Assembly (NCBI GenBank): GCA_016744485.1
Contig: JADGEG010000099.1
Span: 1-7,438 of the forward strand
Source: Arcobacter sp.
Lineage (GTDB): Bacteria > Campylobacterota > Campylobacteria > Campylobacterales > Arcobacteraceae
Length of the DNA: 7,438 nucleotides
Reading direction: 5' to 3'
The notes below the pieces were generated by a model. That model did no database searches. It was not told the origin of the DNA and saw nothing but the letters and a program-made list of their open reading frames with translations. Positions 1-6,221 of the stretch are shown here, piece by piece. The first letter of the stretch is position 1. Every line of letters starts with the position of its first letter. The position numbers and the translations under genes are program-made.

Positions 1-137
1 GCAGTTAATATTAATTCATTATCTTTAGCTTTTAGTAAAATACCTTTTAGAATAGGAATAGTAGTTCTGTTAGTTACAGCTTTTGAAACTGTATTTATAG
101 CTTTAGTTAAAATCTGTTGATTACAGGTAAATTTCAT
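1..137 (-). CDS. dnaN: DNA polymerase III beta sliding clamp, N-terminal fragment, Bacillota-like
   Basis: This is the first 45 codons of a beta clamp, the ring-shaped processivity factor that holds DNA polymerase III on DNA. The reading frame starts at the ATG at 137 and runs off the left edge. The protein begins MKFTCNQQILTKAINTVSKA and continues through a T-T-I-P-I-L-K-G-I-L-L stretch (residues 25-35), the classic first strand and helix of DnaN domain 1. The wording resembles clostridial DnaN and not the quite different N-terminus I recall for Campylobacterota DnaN. An in-frame stop lies four codons upstream (147-149), so ATG 137 is the only start. No Shine-Dalgarno sequence precedes it, which is odd for a highly expressed gene. 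There is no dnaA next to it; a pilus gene remnant lies there instead. It may be foreign sequence joined here, by assembly error or recombination. The family call is fairly secure, the origin is inference. Confidence 0.8.
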   Translation of the reverse strand, partial: MKFTCNQQILTKAINTVSKAVTNRTTIPILKGILLKAKDNELILT

Positions 138-147
138 GTGCCGGCAC
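138..147. repeat. GC-rich perfect 10-bp palindrome GTGCCGGCAC at the dnaN start
   Basis: GTGCCGGCAC reads the same on both strands and is 80% G+C in a window that is otherwise strongly AT-rich. It sits directly against the ATG of the dnaN fragment, where a ribosome binding site should be, and overlaps the point where the plus-strand pilus-side reading frame becomes readable. It may mark a join between two DNA molecules or be the end of one of them. A protein-binding site is possible, but nothing in the sequence identifies one. Confidence 0.5.
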
Positions 148-196
148 TATAAATGACTTCAAAAATAAAAGTATGAATAATGATTTTAAAATATAA
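138..196 (+). CDS. Possible C-terminal remnant of an upstream Tad-operon gene
   Basis: In the frame with codons starting at 140, the plus strand reads AGTINDFKNKSMNNDFKI and then stops at TAA 194-196. Read further left, this frame meets a stop (128-130) inside the dnaN portion, so if it is a real gene end its body was lost at the 131-147 junction. Its stop lies 17 bases inside the following gene if that gene starts at 180, an overlap typical of translationally coupled operons. The weak ribosome binding site of the next gene fits such coupling. The fragment is too short to assign to a family. Internal ATGs at 173 (this frame) and 153 (another frame) give only trivial peptides. Confidence 0.3.
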
Positions 197-623
197 AGTT
201 CAAAATGATATGAAAAAAGCTTATATTGAACAAATGTTAATGTGGTTAGTTATTTTTATGGCTTTTGTATGGACATTTATATTTATAATTGATTATGGAA
301 GTATTTTAAGAATTAAGGATAATTTAGATGATATAAGTGAATATGCATCTTATTCCCAAGCAAAAGGTCTTTCTCAAGATAAGATCATAACTGGAATAAA
401 TAAACTTTCAAGAGGTATAGAACCAGTTATTTCTAGTAACTATAATTGTGTTGATTCAACAACAGTTGAAAATCATCAGGTTACTTTTAATATTATAAGT
501 TCTAATACATTCAAAGGTAATATTTTACATAAAGATGGAATAACTATTCAAAGTTCAAAAACAAAATTTAACCCTATGGAAAAATTTAATACTACATGTA
601 CATTAAATGTGAAATTAAAATAA
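180..623 (+). CDS. TadE/TadG-like pilus assembly protein, single N-terminal membrane segment
   Basis: This 147-residue protein has a short polar N-terminus, one hydrophobic segment (about residues 18-38, MLMWLVIFMAFVWTFIFII region) and a soluble C-terminal part predicted to be outside the inner membrane. The pattern of a charged stretch, a Glu at residue 17 just before the membrane segment, then I-D-Y-G (37-40) and an amphipathic helix, resembles TadE/TadF/TadG minor pseudopilin-like proteins of Tad/Flp pili. In that family a Glu near the start of the hydrophobic segment is conserved. Cys90 and Cys140 could form a disulfide. It ends 10 bases before the secretin gene and is probably co-transcribed with it. 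The start is uncertain: ATG 180 overlaps a possible upstream gene, while ATG 210 (residue 11) would give MKKAYIEQ; neither has a strong Shine-Dalgarno. The Tad assignment leans on the neighbouring secretin; the sequence alone is weakly diagnostic. Confidence 0.65.
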   Translation: MILKYKVQNDMKKAYIEQMLMWLVIFMAFVWTFIFIIDYGSILRIKDNLDDISEYASYSQAKGLSQDKIITGINKLSRGIEPVISSNYNCVDSTTVENHQVTFNIISSNTFKGNILHKDGITIQSSKTKFNPMEKFNTTCTLNVKLK

Positions 624-624
624 A

Positions 625-631
625 AGGAAAG
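625..631 (+). promoter_or_regulatory. Ribosome binding site of the secretin gene
   Basis: AGGAAAG ends two bases before the ATG at 634 and starts two bases after the upstream stop codon at 621-623. The spacing favours ATG 634 over the in-frame ATG at 643, for which the gap would be too long. Confidence 0.65.
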
Positions 632-633
632 AT

Positions 634-2169
634 ATGAAAAAAATGAAAACTATACTTATATTATTTTTAAATTTAGTAATGTTTGTTGAATTATTAAATG
701 CTACAAATATTATCGTAAAACAAAAAGATTTTGAAAATAAAACAGTTTATATGGATGTGAATACATATAAAGTATTAGAATTTAAAAAAAGAATAAAAGA
801 TGTACAAGTTACCAATAGTGATAACATCATTTTGGAATTTATGGATAATGATACTTTACCTTTACAAAGTGTAAAAGTATTTGCAAGACAAACTAGTAAT
901 GAAAGTGCTATTATAACTTTTACTGATAATTCATTTCTTAGTGTAAAATTTAATATTATTCCTAATTTATCAAATTTAATAAATCTTGCAAAAAAGAAAT
1001 ATCCAAAATTAAATGTAGAACAAATTAATGATACAATATTTTTAAAAGGTAGTGTAGAAAATGAAAAAGATATAAAACTAATCTTTGACATGTTTGAAAA
1101 ATCTGCAATTGATGCAGAAAAAGTTATAGTTAATTTGTTATCAACTTCAAATCCAAAAATGATTAGAATAAAATTATACGCTATTGAAATTGAAAAAGGC
1201 AAAGATATTGATTTAAAAAATAACTGGTTTATGTCTCGTAAAAACTACAGAGACTTTAATGGTTCAAATTATCCTATAAATAATTATCCCACACCTTATA
1301 GAGAAGCTACTAGGTATTATACAAATCAAGATGGTGATAGAACAAAAGAGACTTACGATCAATCTTTAGTGAATGACCCTTCAAGCTTTTATAAAGTTGA
1401 TAATCAGCGAATTGCTCCAGTTGAAGATGCTATAGATGATTTAATGAAAAATGCGGTAAGTTTAACAGGTGGTTTAACAGCAGCAGCAAATTTTTTAGGA
1501 AAATATTTTAATGCAGGTCTTACTATTAATTATCTGGCAAAAGAAGGTGTTGCAAATATATTGGATGAAACAACTTTAATAACCTTAGAAAATAAAGAAG
1601 CAGTTTTTCATGCAGGAGGAACAGTTTATATTAAAGTAACTAAAAGAGATAGTGATGGAGTCACAACAGAACTTGAACCTCTTGATTATGGTTTAAAATT
1701 AACTATATCAGCAAAAGAAGTAATGGATAATGAATTTATCAGTTTGACTACGCATGTTACATCAAGGGAACTAGACTGGGGGAACAAAGTAGATGGTATA
1801 CCTGGATTTAAAGATAAATCAGTTAAAACATCTGTTATTATAAAAAATACCTCTACAGTTATCTTAGGTGGTTTAATAAACTCAAGAAATAGTAATGCTG
1901 ATAGTAAGGTGCCTTTATTAGGGGATGTTCCGCTTCTTGGTTTTTTATTCAAAAGTAATGCGACAAAAGATACTAAAAAAGAGCTTGTATTTTTTATAAC
2001 TCCTGAGATTGTTAATGCTAGTAATAATGACCAAAAAGACCTTTTAGAAAAAAATAAAAAAACGATGCTCAAAAAAACATATAAGAACGATAAAGAGATG
2101 TATTTAGATGCATTTAACTTAAATTTTAAGAAGAAAAAAGATAATGCTTCACTACAAACTACTAAATAG
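634..2169 (+). CDS. CpaC/RcpA-type outer-membrane secretin of a Tad/Flp-like pilus system
   Basis: This 511-residue protein would form the outer-membrane ring through which a pilus or substrate passes. A Sec signal peptide spans residues 1-23 (MKKMK, hydrophobic core, cleavage likely after LLNA); there is no lipobox. Residues about 27-107 fit the N-terminal pilus/T2SS-T3SS secretin domain found in CpaC/RcpA. Residues about 110-170 fit a BON-like domain (L-x-G-S-V-E-N at 137-143). The secretin core covers about 290-460. It includes N-I-L-D-E-T-T-L-I-T-L-E-N-K-E-A (308-323), A-G-G (327-329), and the hallmark VPLLGDVPLLGFLF (426-439), followed by K-K-E-L-V-F-F-I-T-P-E-I-V (448-460). A hydrophilic Asn/Tyr/Asp-rich linker lies at about 195-260. 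The tail after 460 is charged and Lys-rich. It appears to be the last gene of its operon, facing dxs tail to tail. A type II or filamentous-phage-type secretin is less likely because of the BON-like domain and the TadE-like neighbour. Confidence 0.85.
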   Translation: MKKMKTILILFLNLVMFVELLNATNIIVKQKDFENKTVYMDVNTYKVLEFKKRIKDVQVTNSDNIILEFMDNDTLPLQSVKVFARQTSNESAIITFTDNSFLSVKFNIIPNLSNLINLAKKKYPKLNVEQINDTIFLKGSVENEKDIKLIFDMFEKSAIDAEKVIVNLLSTSNPKMIRIKLYAIEIEKGKDIDLKNNWFMSRKNYRDFNGSNYPINNYPTPYREATRYYTNQDGDRTKETYDQSLVNDPSSFYKVDNQRIAPVEDAIDDLMKNAVSLTGGLTAAANFLGKYFNAGLTINYLAKEGVANILDETTLITLENKEAVFHAGGTVYIKVTKRDSDGVTTELEPLDYGLKLTISAKEVMDNEFISLTTHVTSRELDWGNKVDGIPGFKDKSVKTSVIIKNTSTVILGGLINSRNSNADSKVPLLGDVPLLGFLFKSNATKDTKKELVFFITPEIVNASNNDQKDLLEKNKKTMLKKTYKNDKEMYLDAFNLNFKKKKDNASLQTTK

Positions 2170-2173
2170 CCAC

Positions 2174-2209
2174 TAGTAAGTAAAATAGTCTAGACTATTT
2201 TACTTACTA
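2174..2209. terminator. 36-bp perfect palindrome between convergent genes, probable bidirectional terminator
   Basis: The left arm TAGTAAGTAAAATAGTCT is followed immediately by its exact reverse complement, centred on TCTAGA at 2189-2194. As RNA it can fold into a stem of about 16 pairs with a four-base loop on either strand. It begins 5 bases after the secretin stop and includes the dxs stop codon (2190-2192) and the five codons before it (VSKIV). The inner core has AAAA on one side and TTTT on the other, the layout of a two-way intrinsic terminator. The stem is poor in G+C and no long T run follows the outer arm, so termination strength is uncertain. Transcript 3'-end protection is an alternative role. 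Confidence 0.6.
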
Positions 2210-3992
2210 ACTGAGATGCTAAAAGACCTAAAGACTCTTCTACTTTTTTAGTATCACCATGTTGTATAAATATATCATCATATTCAAAAGATATTAAATT
2301 TATAAAAATATTTTCTTCATTTAAAAACTCTAAAATAGCAGATCCAACTCCACCTTGTTTTTGTGAATCAGAAAAAACATACCATTTGTCATGTTTTTTT
2401 ACTAAACTTTTCAAAATATCTTTATCTAATGGTTTTACAAAACGCAAATCTAATATTGTAATATTCTCACTATGTAATTTTTCAGTTTCACAAGCACGTC
2501 TAACTCCTGCTCCATATCCAATAAATAGTTTTTTAGAATTTCCTATTTTTAAAATTTGAGCTTTTCCTAAAATAAATTTTTCATTTTTATATTCTAAATT
2601 TTCAAAAGAACCTCTTGGATAACGAAAAGCACACGGTGAGCTTAGAGTATATGAAAAATTTATAATATCTATTAATGTTTGTTCATCACGAGGTGCCATT
2701 AAAATCATATTTGGTAAATATCTTAAAAAACTTATATCAAAAGCTCCTTGATGTGTTTCGCCATCATTTCCTACAATTCCAGCTCTATCAATTGCAAACA
2801 CAACTGCTAAGTTCATCAAACAAACATCATGAATAATTTGATCAAAACCTCTTTGAAGAAAGGTAGAATATATAGTAATATAAGCTTTAAAACCTTCTTT
2901 TGCCATAGCTGCCATTGATGTTACTGCATGTTGTTCTGCAATTGATACATCCCAAAATCTATTTGGAAATTGTTTCATTAATTTATTAATACCTGTACCA
3001 CTTGGCATGGCTGCAGTTACTCCTACTACATTATCATGTTTTAAAGCTAAAGAACTTAAAGCATCTGAAAATATAGCAGTTGCACTTTTAGTGGAACTTT
3101 TTTTTATAAATTCACCTGTTTTAACATCAAAAGGACCAACACCATGCCAGTGTTCATGATGACCTTCAGCTATTTTATAACCTTTTCCTTTTACTGTTCT
3201 TGCATGAACAATTACAGGTTTTCCTAAGTTTTTAGCTAATTGTAAAGTGTCTATTATTTCAGACAAATTATGTCCATCAATTGGTCCTATATAATCTATT
3301 CCCATTTCTTCAAATAAAATACCTGGAGTTATAAGCTTTAATGCTTCTTCCATTCTTTTAGCTAAATACATAGTACCTTCTGGCATATTATTTGTTATAA
3401 ATTTATCAACTTTTCCTTTAAAACCCTGATAAAACTTACCAGCTAATAATTTTGATAAATATTTTGATATAGCTCCTATTGGTTTAGCTATACTCATTTC
3501 ATTATCATTTAAAATAATAACAACAGGTAGTTTTATATCTCCTAATTCATTTAAAGCTTCATAAACCATACCAGCACTCATAGAACCATCACCTATCATA
3601 ACAACAGGAATTCTACCTTCACCTTTTAATTTAATAGCTTTAGCAGCTCCAAGTGCAAGTGAAATTGAAGTTGAACTATGTCCTGCTATAAAATAATCAG
3701 CTTTATTTTCTTTTGGTTTTGTAAAACCAGAGAGTCCTTTAAATTGTCTAATTGTTTCAAATTCATTCCATCTATCATTTATAAGTTTATGAGCATAACA
3801 CTGATGAGAAACATCATAAATAAAAGGATCTTTTTTAACATCAAATACTTTGTGCATAGCAACACTTAGCTCAACAGCTCCAAGAGTAGATGAAAAATGT
3901 CCACCGTTTCTTGATATTACATCAATAATTCTATTTCTAATATTTTGACAAACAACTTCTAATTCATCAAGAGTTTTATTTTTAATTTCCAT
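2190..3992 (-). CDS. dxs: 1-deoxy-D-xylulose-5-phosphate synthase
   Basis: This cytoplasmic thiamine-diphosphate enzyme condenses pyruvate and glyceraldehyde 3-phosphate into DXP, the entry to the non-mevalonate isoprenoid pathway and a precursor of thiamine and pyridoxal phosphate. It is 600 residues long, close to full family length (about 600-630). Visible motifs: H-F-S-S-T-L-G (32-38), D-V-S-H-Q-C-Y-A-H-K (60-69), G-H-S-S-T-S (104-109), the thiamine-diphosphate/Mg site G-D-G (134-136) with N-D at 162-163, and catalytic Glu353 in I-A-E-Q-H-A (351-356). Further on are D-R-A-G (402-405) and R-Y-P-R-G (457-461). Residues 540-548 read FSDSQKQGG where E. coli-type enzymes have an E-E-N-A-x-x-G-G stretch, a noticeable but peripheral divergence. 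It is the last gene of the operon: 15 bases separate it from hisC, with a weak AAGAAG ribosome binding site (3997-4002). Its final codons lie in the 36-bp palindrome. Confidence 0.97.
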   Translation of the reverse strand: MEIKNKTLDELEVVCQNIRNRIIDVISRNGGHFSSTLGAVELSVAMHKVFDVKKDPFIYDVSHQCYAHKLINDRWNEFETIRQFKGLSGFTKPKENKADYFIAGHSSTSISLALGAAKAIKLKGEGRIPVVMIGDGSMSAGMVYEALNELGDIKLPVVIILNDNEMSIAKPIGAISKYLSKLLAGKFYQGFKGKVDKFITNNMPEGTMYLAKRMEEALKLITPGILFEEMGIDYIGPIDGHNLSEIIDTLQLAKNLGKPVIVHARTVKGKGYKIAEGHHEHWHGVGPFDVKTGEFIKKSSTKSATAIFSDALSSLALKHDNVVGVTAAMPSGTGINKLMKQFPNRFWDVSIAEQHAVTSMAAMAKEGFKAYITIYSTFLQRGFDQIIHDVCLMNLAVVFAIDRAGIVGNDGETHQGAFDISFLRYLPNMILMAPRDEQTLIDIINFSYTLSSPCAFRYPRGSFENLEYKNEKFILGKAQILKIGNSKKLFIGYGAGVRRACETEKLHSENITILDLRFVKPLDKDILKSLVKKHDKWYVFSDSQKQGGVGSAILEFLNEENIFINLISFEYDDIFIQHGDTKKVEESLGLLASQLVSKIV

Positions 3993-4007
3993 AATACTTC
4001 TTAAAAT

Positions 4008-5114
4008 TTATTTTAATTTTTCTAATACTTCATCAAGAATTTTAAATACTATTGTATTTTGTTTTTTTGAACCAATTGTTATTCTAATGGCATTTAAACC
4101 ATAAGATGCTAGATTTCGAACTATTATACCTCGTTTTAATAAAGCTTCGACAATATCACTTGAACTAAATAACTCATCAAGCTTAATACTTATAAAGTTT
4201 GTATAAGAAGGAATATAATCAAAATCTTTTTTCTTTGCATATTCTTCATATCTTTTCATTTCTTTAAAGTTTTTTTCAATACATTTTTGTACAAATTCTT
4301 TGTCTTTTAATGCTTCAATGCAAGCTGCTAAAGATAAAGTTGTTATATTAAAAGGAGGTCGTAATTTAAATAATGTTTCAATAATATTTTTTTGTGCAAT
4401 ACCATAACCAATTCTCATACCCCCTAATGCATAAGCTTTTGAAAATGTTCCTAAATATATACAGTTATTGTATTTATTTATTAAATCACTAGGAATAATC
4501 TCTTTTTTTTTATCTTTAAAAGAAGCATATTCTTGATAAGCCCCATCAATAACAACTAAAGTATTTTTATTGATTTCATCTAAAAAAGCATAAACATCAT
4601 CTTTATTTAAACACTCTCCCAAAGGATTATTAGGTAAACATAAAAAAATAATATCAGCACCATGTTTTTTATACATAGATAAAAATTGTTCTAAATTATG
4701 CTCATCATCTTTAGTTTTAAGTATGGTTGCTCCTGCTTGTTTTCCATAGATTTCATACATGGCAAAAGTAGTTTTACTCATAAGAATTTTTGAGTTTTGT
4801 GTACATTTAGCTTTTATACAAAAATCTAAAATCTGATCACTTCCTGAACCAATTATTATATTTTCATTTTGTACATGAAATTTATTTGCTAAAGCTTCTT
4901 TTAATTCATACATTGAATCATCAGGATATATATACATACTACTTACTAATTTTTTAATTTTTTCCTTTACTTTAGGAGATGTACCATAAGGATTTTCATT
5001 TGAAGCTAATTTGATTATATCTTTTAGAGCAACTCCATATTCACGAACTAAAAGTTCAATTGGTTTACCTGCCTCATATACTTTACAAGCATCTAATACT
5101 TTATTAAATTTCAT
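4008..5114 (-). CDS. hisC: Histidinol-phosphate aminotransferase
   Basis: This pyridoxal-phosphate enzyme of fold type I transfers the amino group of glutamate to imidazole-acetol phosphate, giving histidinol phosphate in histidine synthesis. It has 368 residues, normal for HisC. Visible motifs: S-N-E-N-P-Y-G (38-44); G-S-G-S-D (89-93), which cradles the cofactor phosphate; P-N-N-P-L-G (161-166); D190 with A-Y-x-E-Y (192-196); the Schiff-base Lys226 in T-F-S-K-A-Y (223-228); R234 in G-G-M-R-I-G-Y; and the carboxylate-binding Arg344 in I-R-I-T-I-G (343-348). All expected cofactor residues are present. The gene lies 8 bases after pheA, and its position beside a prephenate dehydratase suggests it may also transaminate phenylpyruvate or related aromatic keto acids, as known for some HisC relatives; that is inference. 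A run of nine A's on the coding strand (4503-4511) encodes K202-K204. Confidence 0.95.
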   Translation of the reverse strand: MKFNKVLDACKVYEAGKPIELLVREYGVALKDIIKLASNENPYGTSPKVKEKIKKLVSSMYIYPDDSMYELKEALANKFHVQNENIIIGSGSDQILDFCIKAKCTQNSKILMSKTTFAMYEIYGKQAGATILKTKDDEHNLEQFLSMYKKHGADIIFLCLPNNPLGECLNKDDVYAFLDEINKNTLVVIDGAYQEYASFKDKKKEIIPSDLINKYNNCIYLGTFSKAYALGGMRIGYGIAQKNIIETLFKLRPPFNITTLSLAACIEALKDKEFVQKCIEKNFKEMKRYEEYAKKKDFDYIPSYTNFISIKLDELFSSSDIVEALLKRGIIVRNLASYGLNAIRITIGSKKQNTIVFKILDEVLEKLK

Positions 5115-5116
5115 AA

Positions 5117-5124
5117 TTTTCCTT
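5117..5124 (-). promoter_or_regulatory. hisC ribosome binding site overlapping the pheA stop codon
   Basis: Coding strand AAGGAAAA lies just before ATG 5114 and its first bases are part of the pheA stop codon TAA (5123-5125). This links termination of pheA to initiation of hisC, suggesting translational coupling and a single transcript. Confidence 0.65.
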
Positions 5125-6190
5125 AAATATCTTCAATTTCTTTTACATAAGAACCTAGAAACTTAATTGAAGTTTTATGTTTTTGAAAAATTGTTTTAAT
5201 ATTTTCATCATCTTTATGTCCATTAAAATCTATAAAAAAAATTGAATCACCTTCAACAATATGTGATTTAATTTTAGTTAAATTTACTCCTGCTTTATCA
5301 AAATCACTTAAAAATTCCACCAAAGCTCCTGAAGTATTTGACATTTTTACTAAAATAGATGTTTTATCATGTCCTGAACTAGTATTTTGAAAATCACTTA
5401 TTATAAAAAATCTAGTTTTATTGTTATCTTTATCTTCAATATCTTCAAATAAAATAGGAAGATTATACATTTTTGCACCTACATGAGAACAAATAGCGGC
5501 ACAATTTGGCTCTTTTAATGCTAATTTAGCTGCTTTTGTCGTTGACTCTATTGGAATTAATTCTACTTCATCTAAACCAAAATTTTCTAAAAATTTTCTA
5601 CATTGATCAAAAGCTATATCTTTAGAATAAATTCTTTTAATATCCCCTACTTTATCACAAGTACTAGCTAGTGTATGATGAATATCAAGTACAACTTCAG
5701 CAATGATTTTTAAGTTATAATGACTCAAGCAAGAAATTGTATCAGAAACAATTCCATTTGATGAATTTTCAATAGGAACTACACCAAATTTTGCTTTTTT
5801 ATTATTTACTTCTGCAAAAATTCCTGTTATTGAAGAAATAGAAATATATGAACTCATAGCACCAAATCTACTTTCAGCTGCTTGATGAGTAAATGAACCA
5901 TCAGGACCTAAAAAAGCAATATTTTCAGGTAATTCTAGATTTCTTGAAATTGCAAAAATTTCTTGAAATAAAGCTTCAATAGCTACTTTATTTAATTTTC
6001 CATCATTTAAAGAAATAAGCCTATTTATAATAGCTTTTTCCCTCTCAGGTCTGTAAATTGAACCACCACTATTTGCTTTTAAAATACCTATTTCATGAAC
6101 AACATTCATTCTTTTATTAAGAAGTTTTAATAAATCATTATCAATTAAATCTAATTTTTTTCTTAAGTTGTTTAATCCATCTTCATTCAT
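5123..6190 (-). CDS. pheA: Bifunctional chorismate mutase / prephenate dehydratase (P-protein)
   Basis: This enzyme converts chorismate to prephenate and then to phenylpyruvate, the last step before phenylalanine. Residues 1-85 are an AroQ-type helical chorismate mutase with R10, R27, K38 and R50 in the expected active-site positions. Residues about 90-265 are prephenate dehydratase, with G-P-D-G-S-F-T-H (95-102), V-P-I-E-N-S (138-143), E-S-T-T (215-218) and the essential T-R-F (259-261). Residues about 275-350 are an ACT regulatory domain. Its G-A-L motif (288-290) is kept, but the usual E-S-R-P phenylalanine-binding motif reads K-S-H-I (308-311), so feedback inhibition may differ. The length of 355 is normal for a fused P-protein. 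ATG 6190 has a good AAAAGG site at 6197-6202 with six-base spacing. It lies 31 bases after lysA; Campylobacter has, as I recall, an extra hydrolase gene between lysA and pheA that is missing here. Confidence 0.96.
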   Translation of the reverse strand: MNEDGLNNLRKKLDLIDNDLLKLLNKRMNVVHEIGILKANSGGSIYRPEREKAIINRLISLNDGKLNKVAIEALFQEIFAISRNLELPENIAFLGPDGSFTHQAAESRFGAMSSYISISSITGIFAEVNNKKAKFGVVPIENSSNGIVSDTISCLSHYNLKIIAEVVLDIHHTLASTCDKVGDIKRIYSKDIAFDQCRKFLENFGLDEVELIPIESTTKAAKLALKEPNCAAICSHVGAKMYNLPILFEDIEDKDNNKTRFFIISDFQNTSSGHDKTSILVKMSNTSGALVEFLSDFDKAGVNLTKIKSHIVEGDSIFFIDFNGHKDDENIKTIFQKHKTSIKFLGSYVKEIEDI

Positions 6191-6196
6191 ACTTTA

Positions 6197-6202
6197 CCTT
6201 TT
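6197..6202 (-). promoter_or_regulatory. Ribosome binding site of pheA
   Basis: Coding strand AAAAGG is followed by six bases and ATG 6190. It lies in the 31-base lysA-pheA gap, in which no terminator hairpin or convincing promoter is visible, so the two genes are likely on one transcript. Confidence 0.6.
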
Positions 6203-6221
6203 GTATTCAAAGTTTTTTATT

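Noticed and set aside
138..160. Possible sigma-54 type promoter around GGCAC
   Set aside because: The matching GC element at the correct spacing is absent, and the GGCAC is part of a palindrome.
747..1202. Minus-strand open frame of 151 codons inside the secretin gene
   Set aside because: It is antisense to a well-supported secretin, is rich in Ser/Phe/Leu/Ile as expected for the complement of AT-rich coding sequence, and has no recognisable domain.
1686..2072. Minus-strand open frame of 128 codons opposite the secretin core
   Set aside because: It lies antisense to the conserved secretin motif region, so its openness follows from the other strand; no family features.
3678..3869. Plus-strand open frame of 63 codons inside dxs
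   Set aside because: It is antisense to conserved Dxs motifs, with composition typical of a shadow frame.
6191..6221. Possible internal promoter or terminator in the lysA-pheA gap
   Set aside because: The gap is only 31 bases, holds a ribosome binding site, and shows no hairpin or clear -10/-35 pair beyond general AT-richness.
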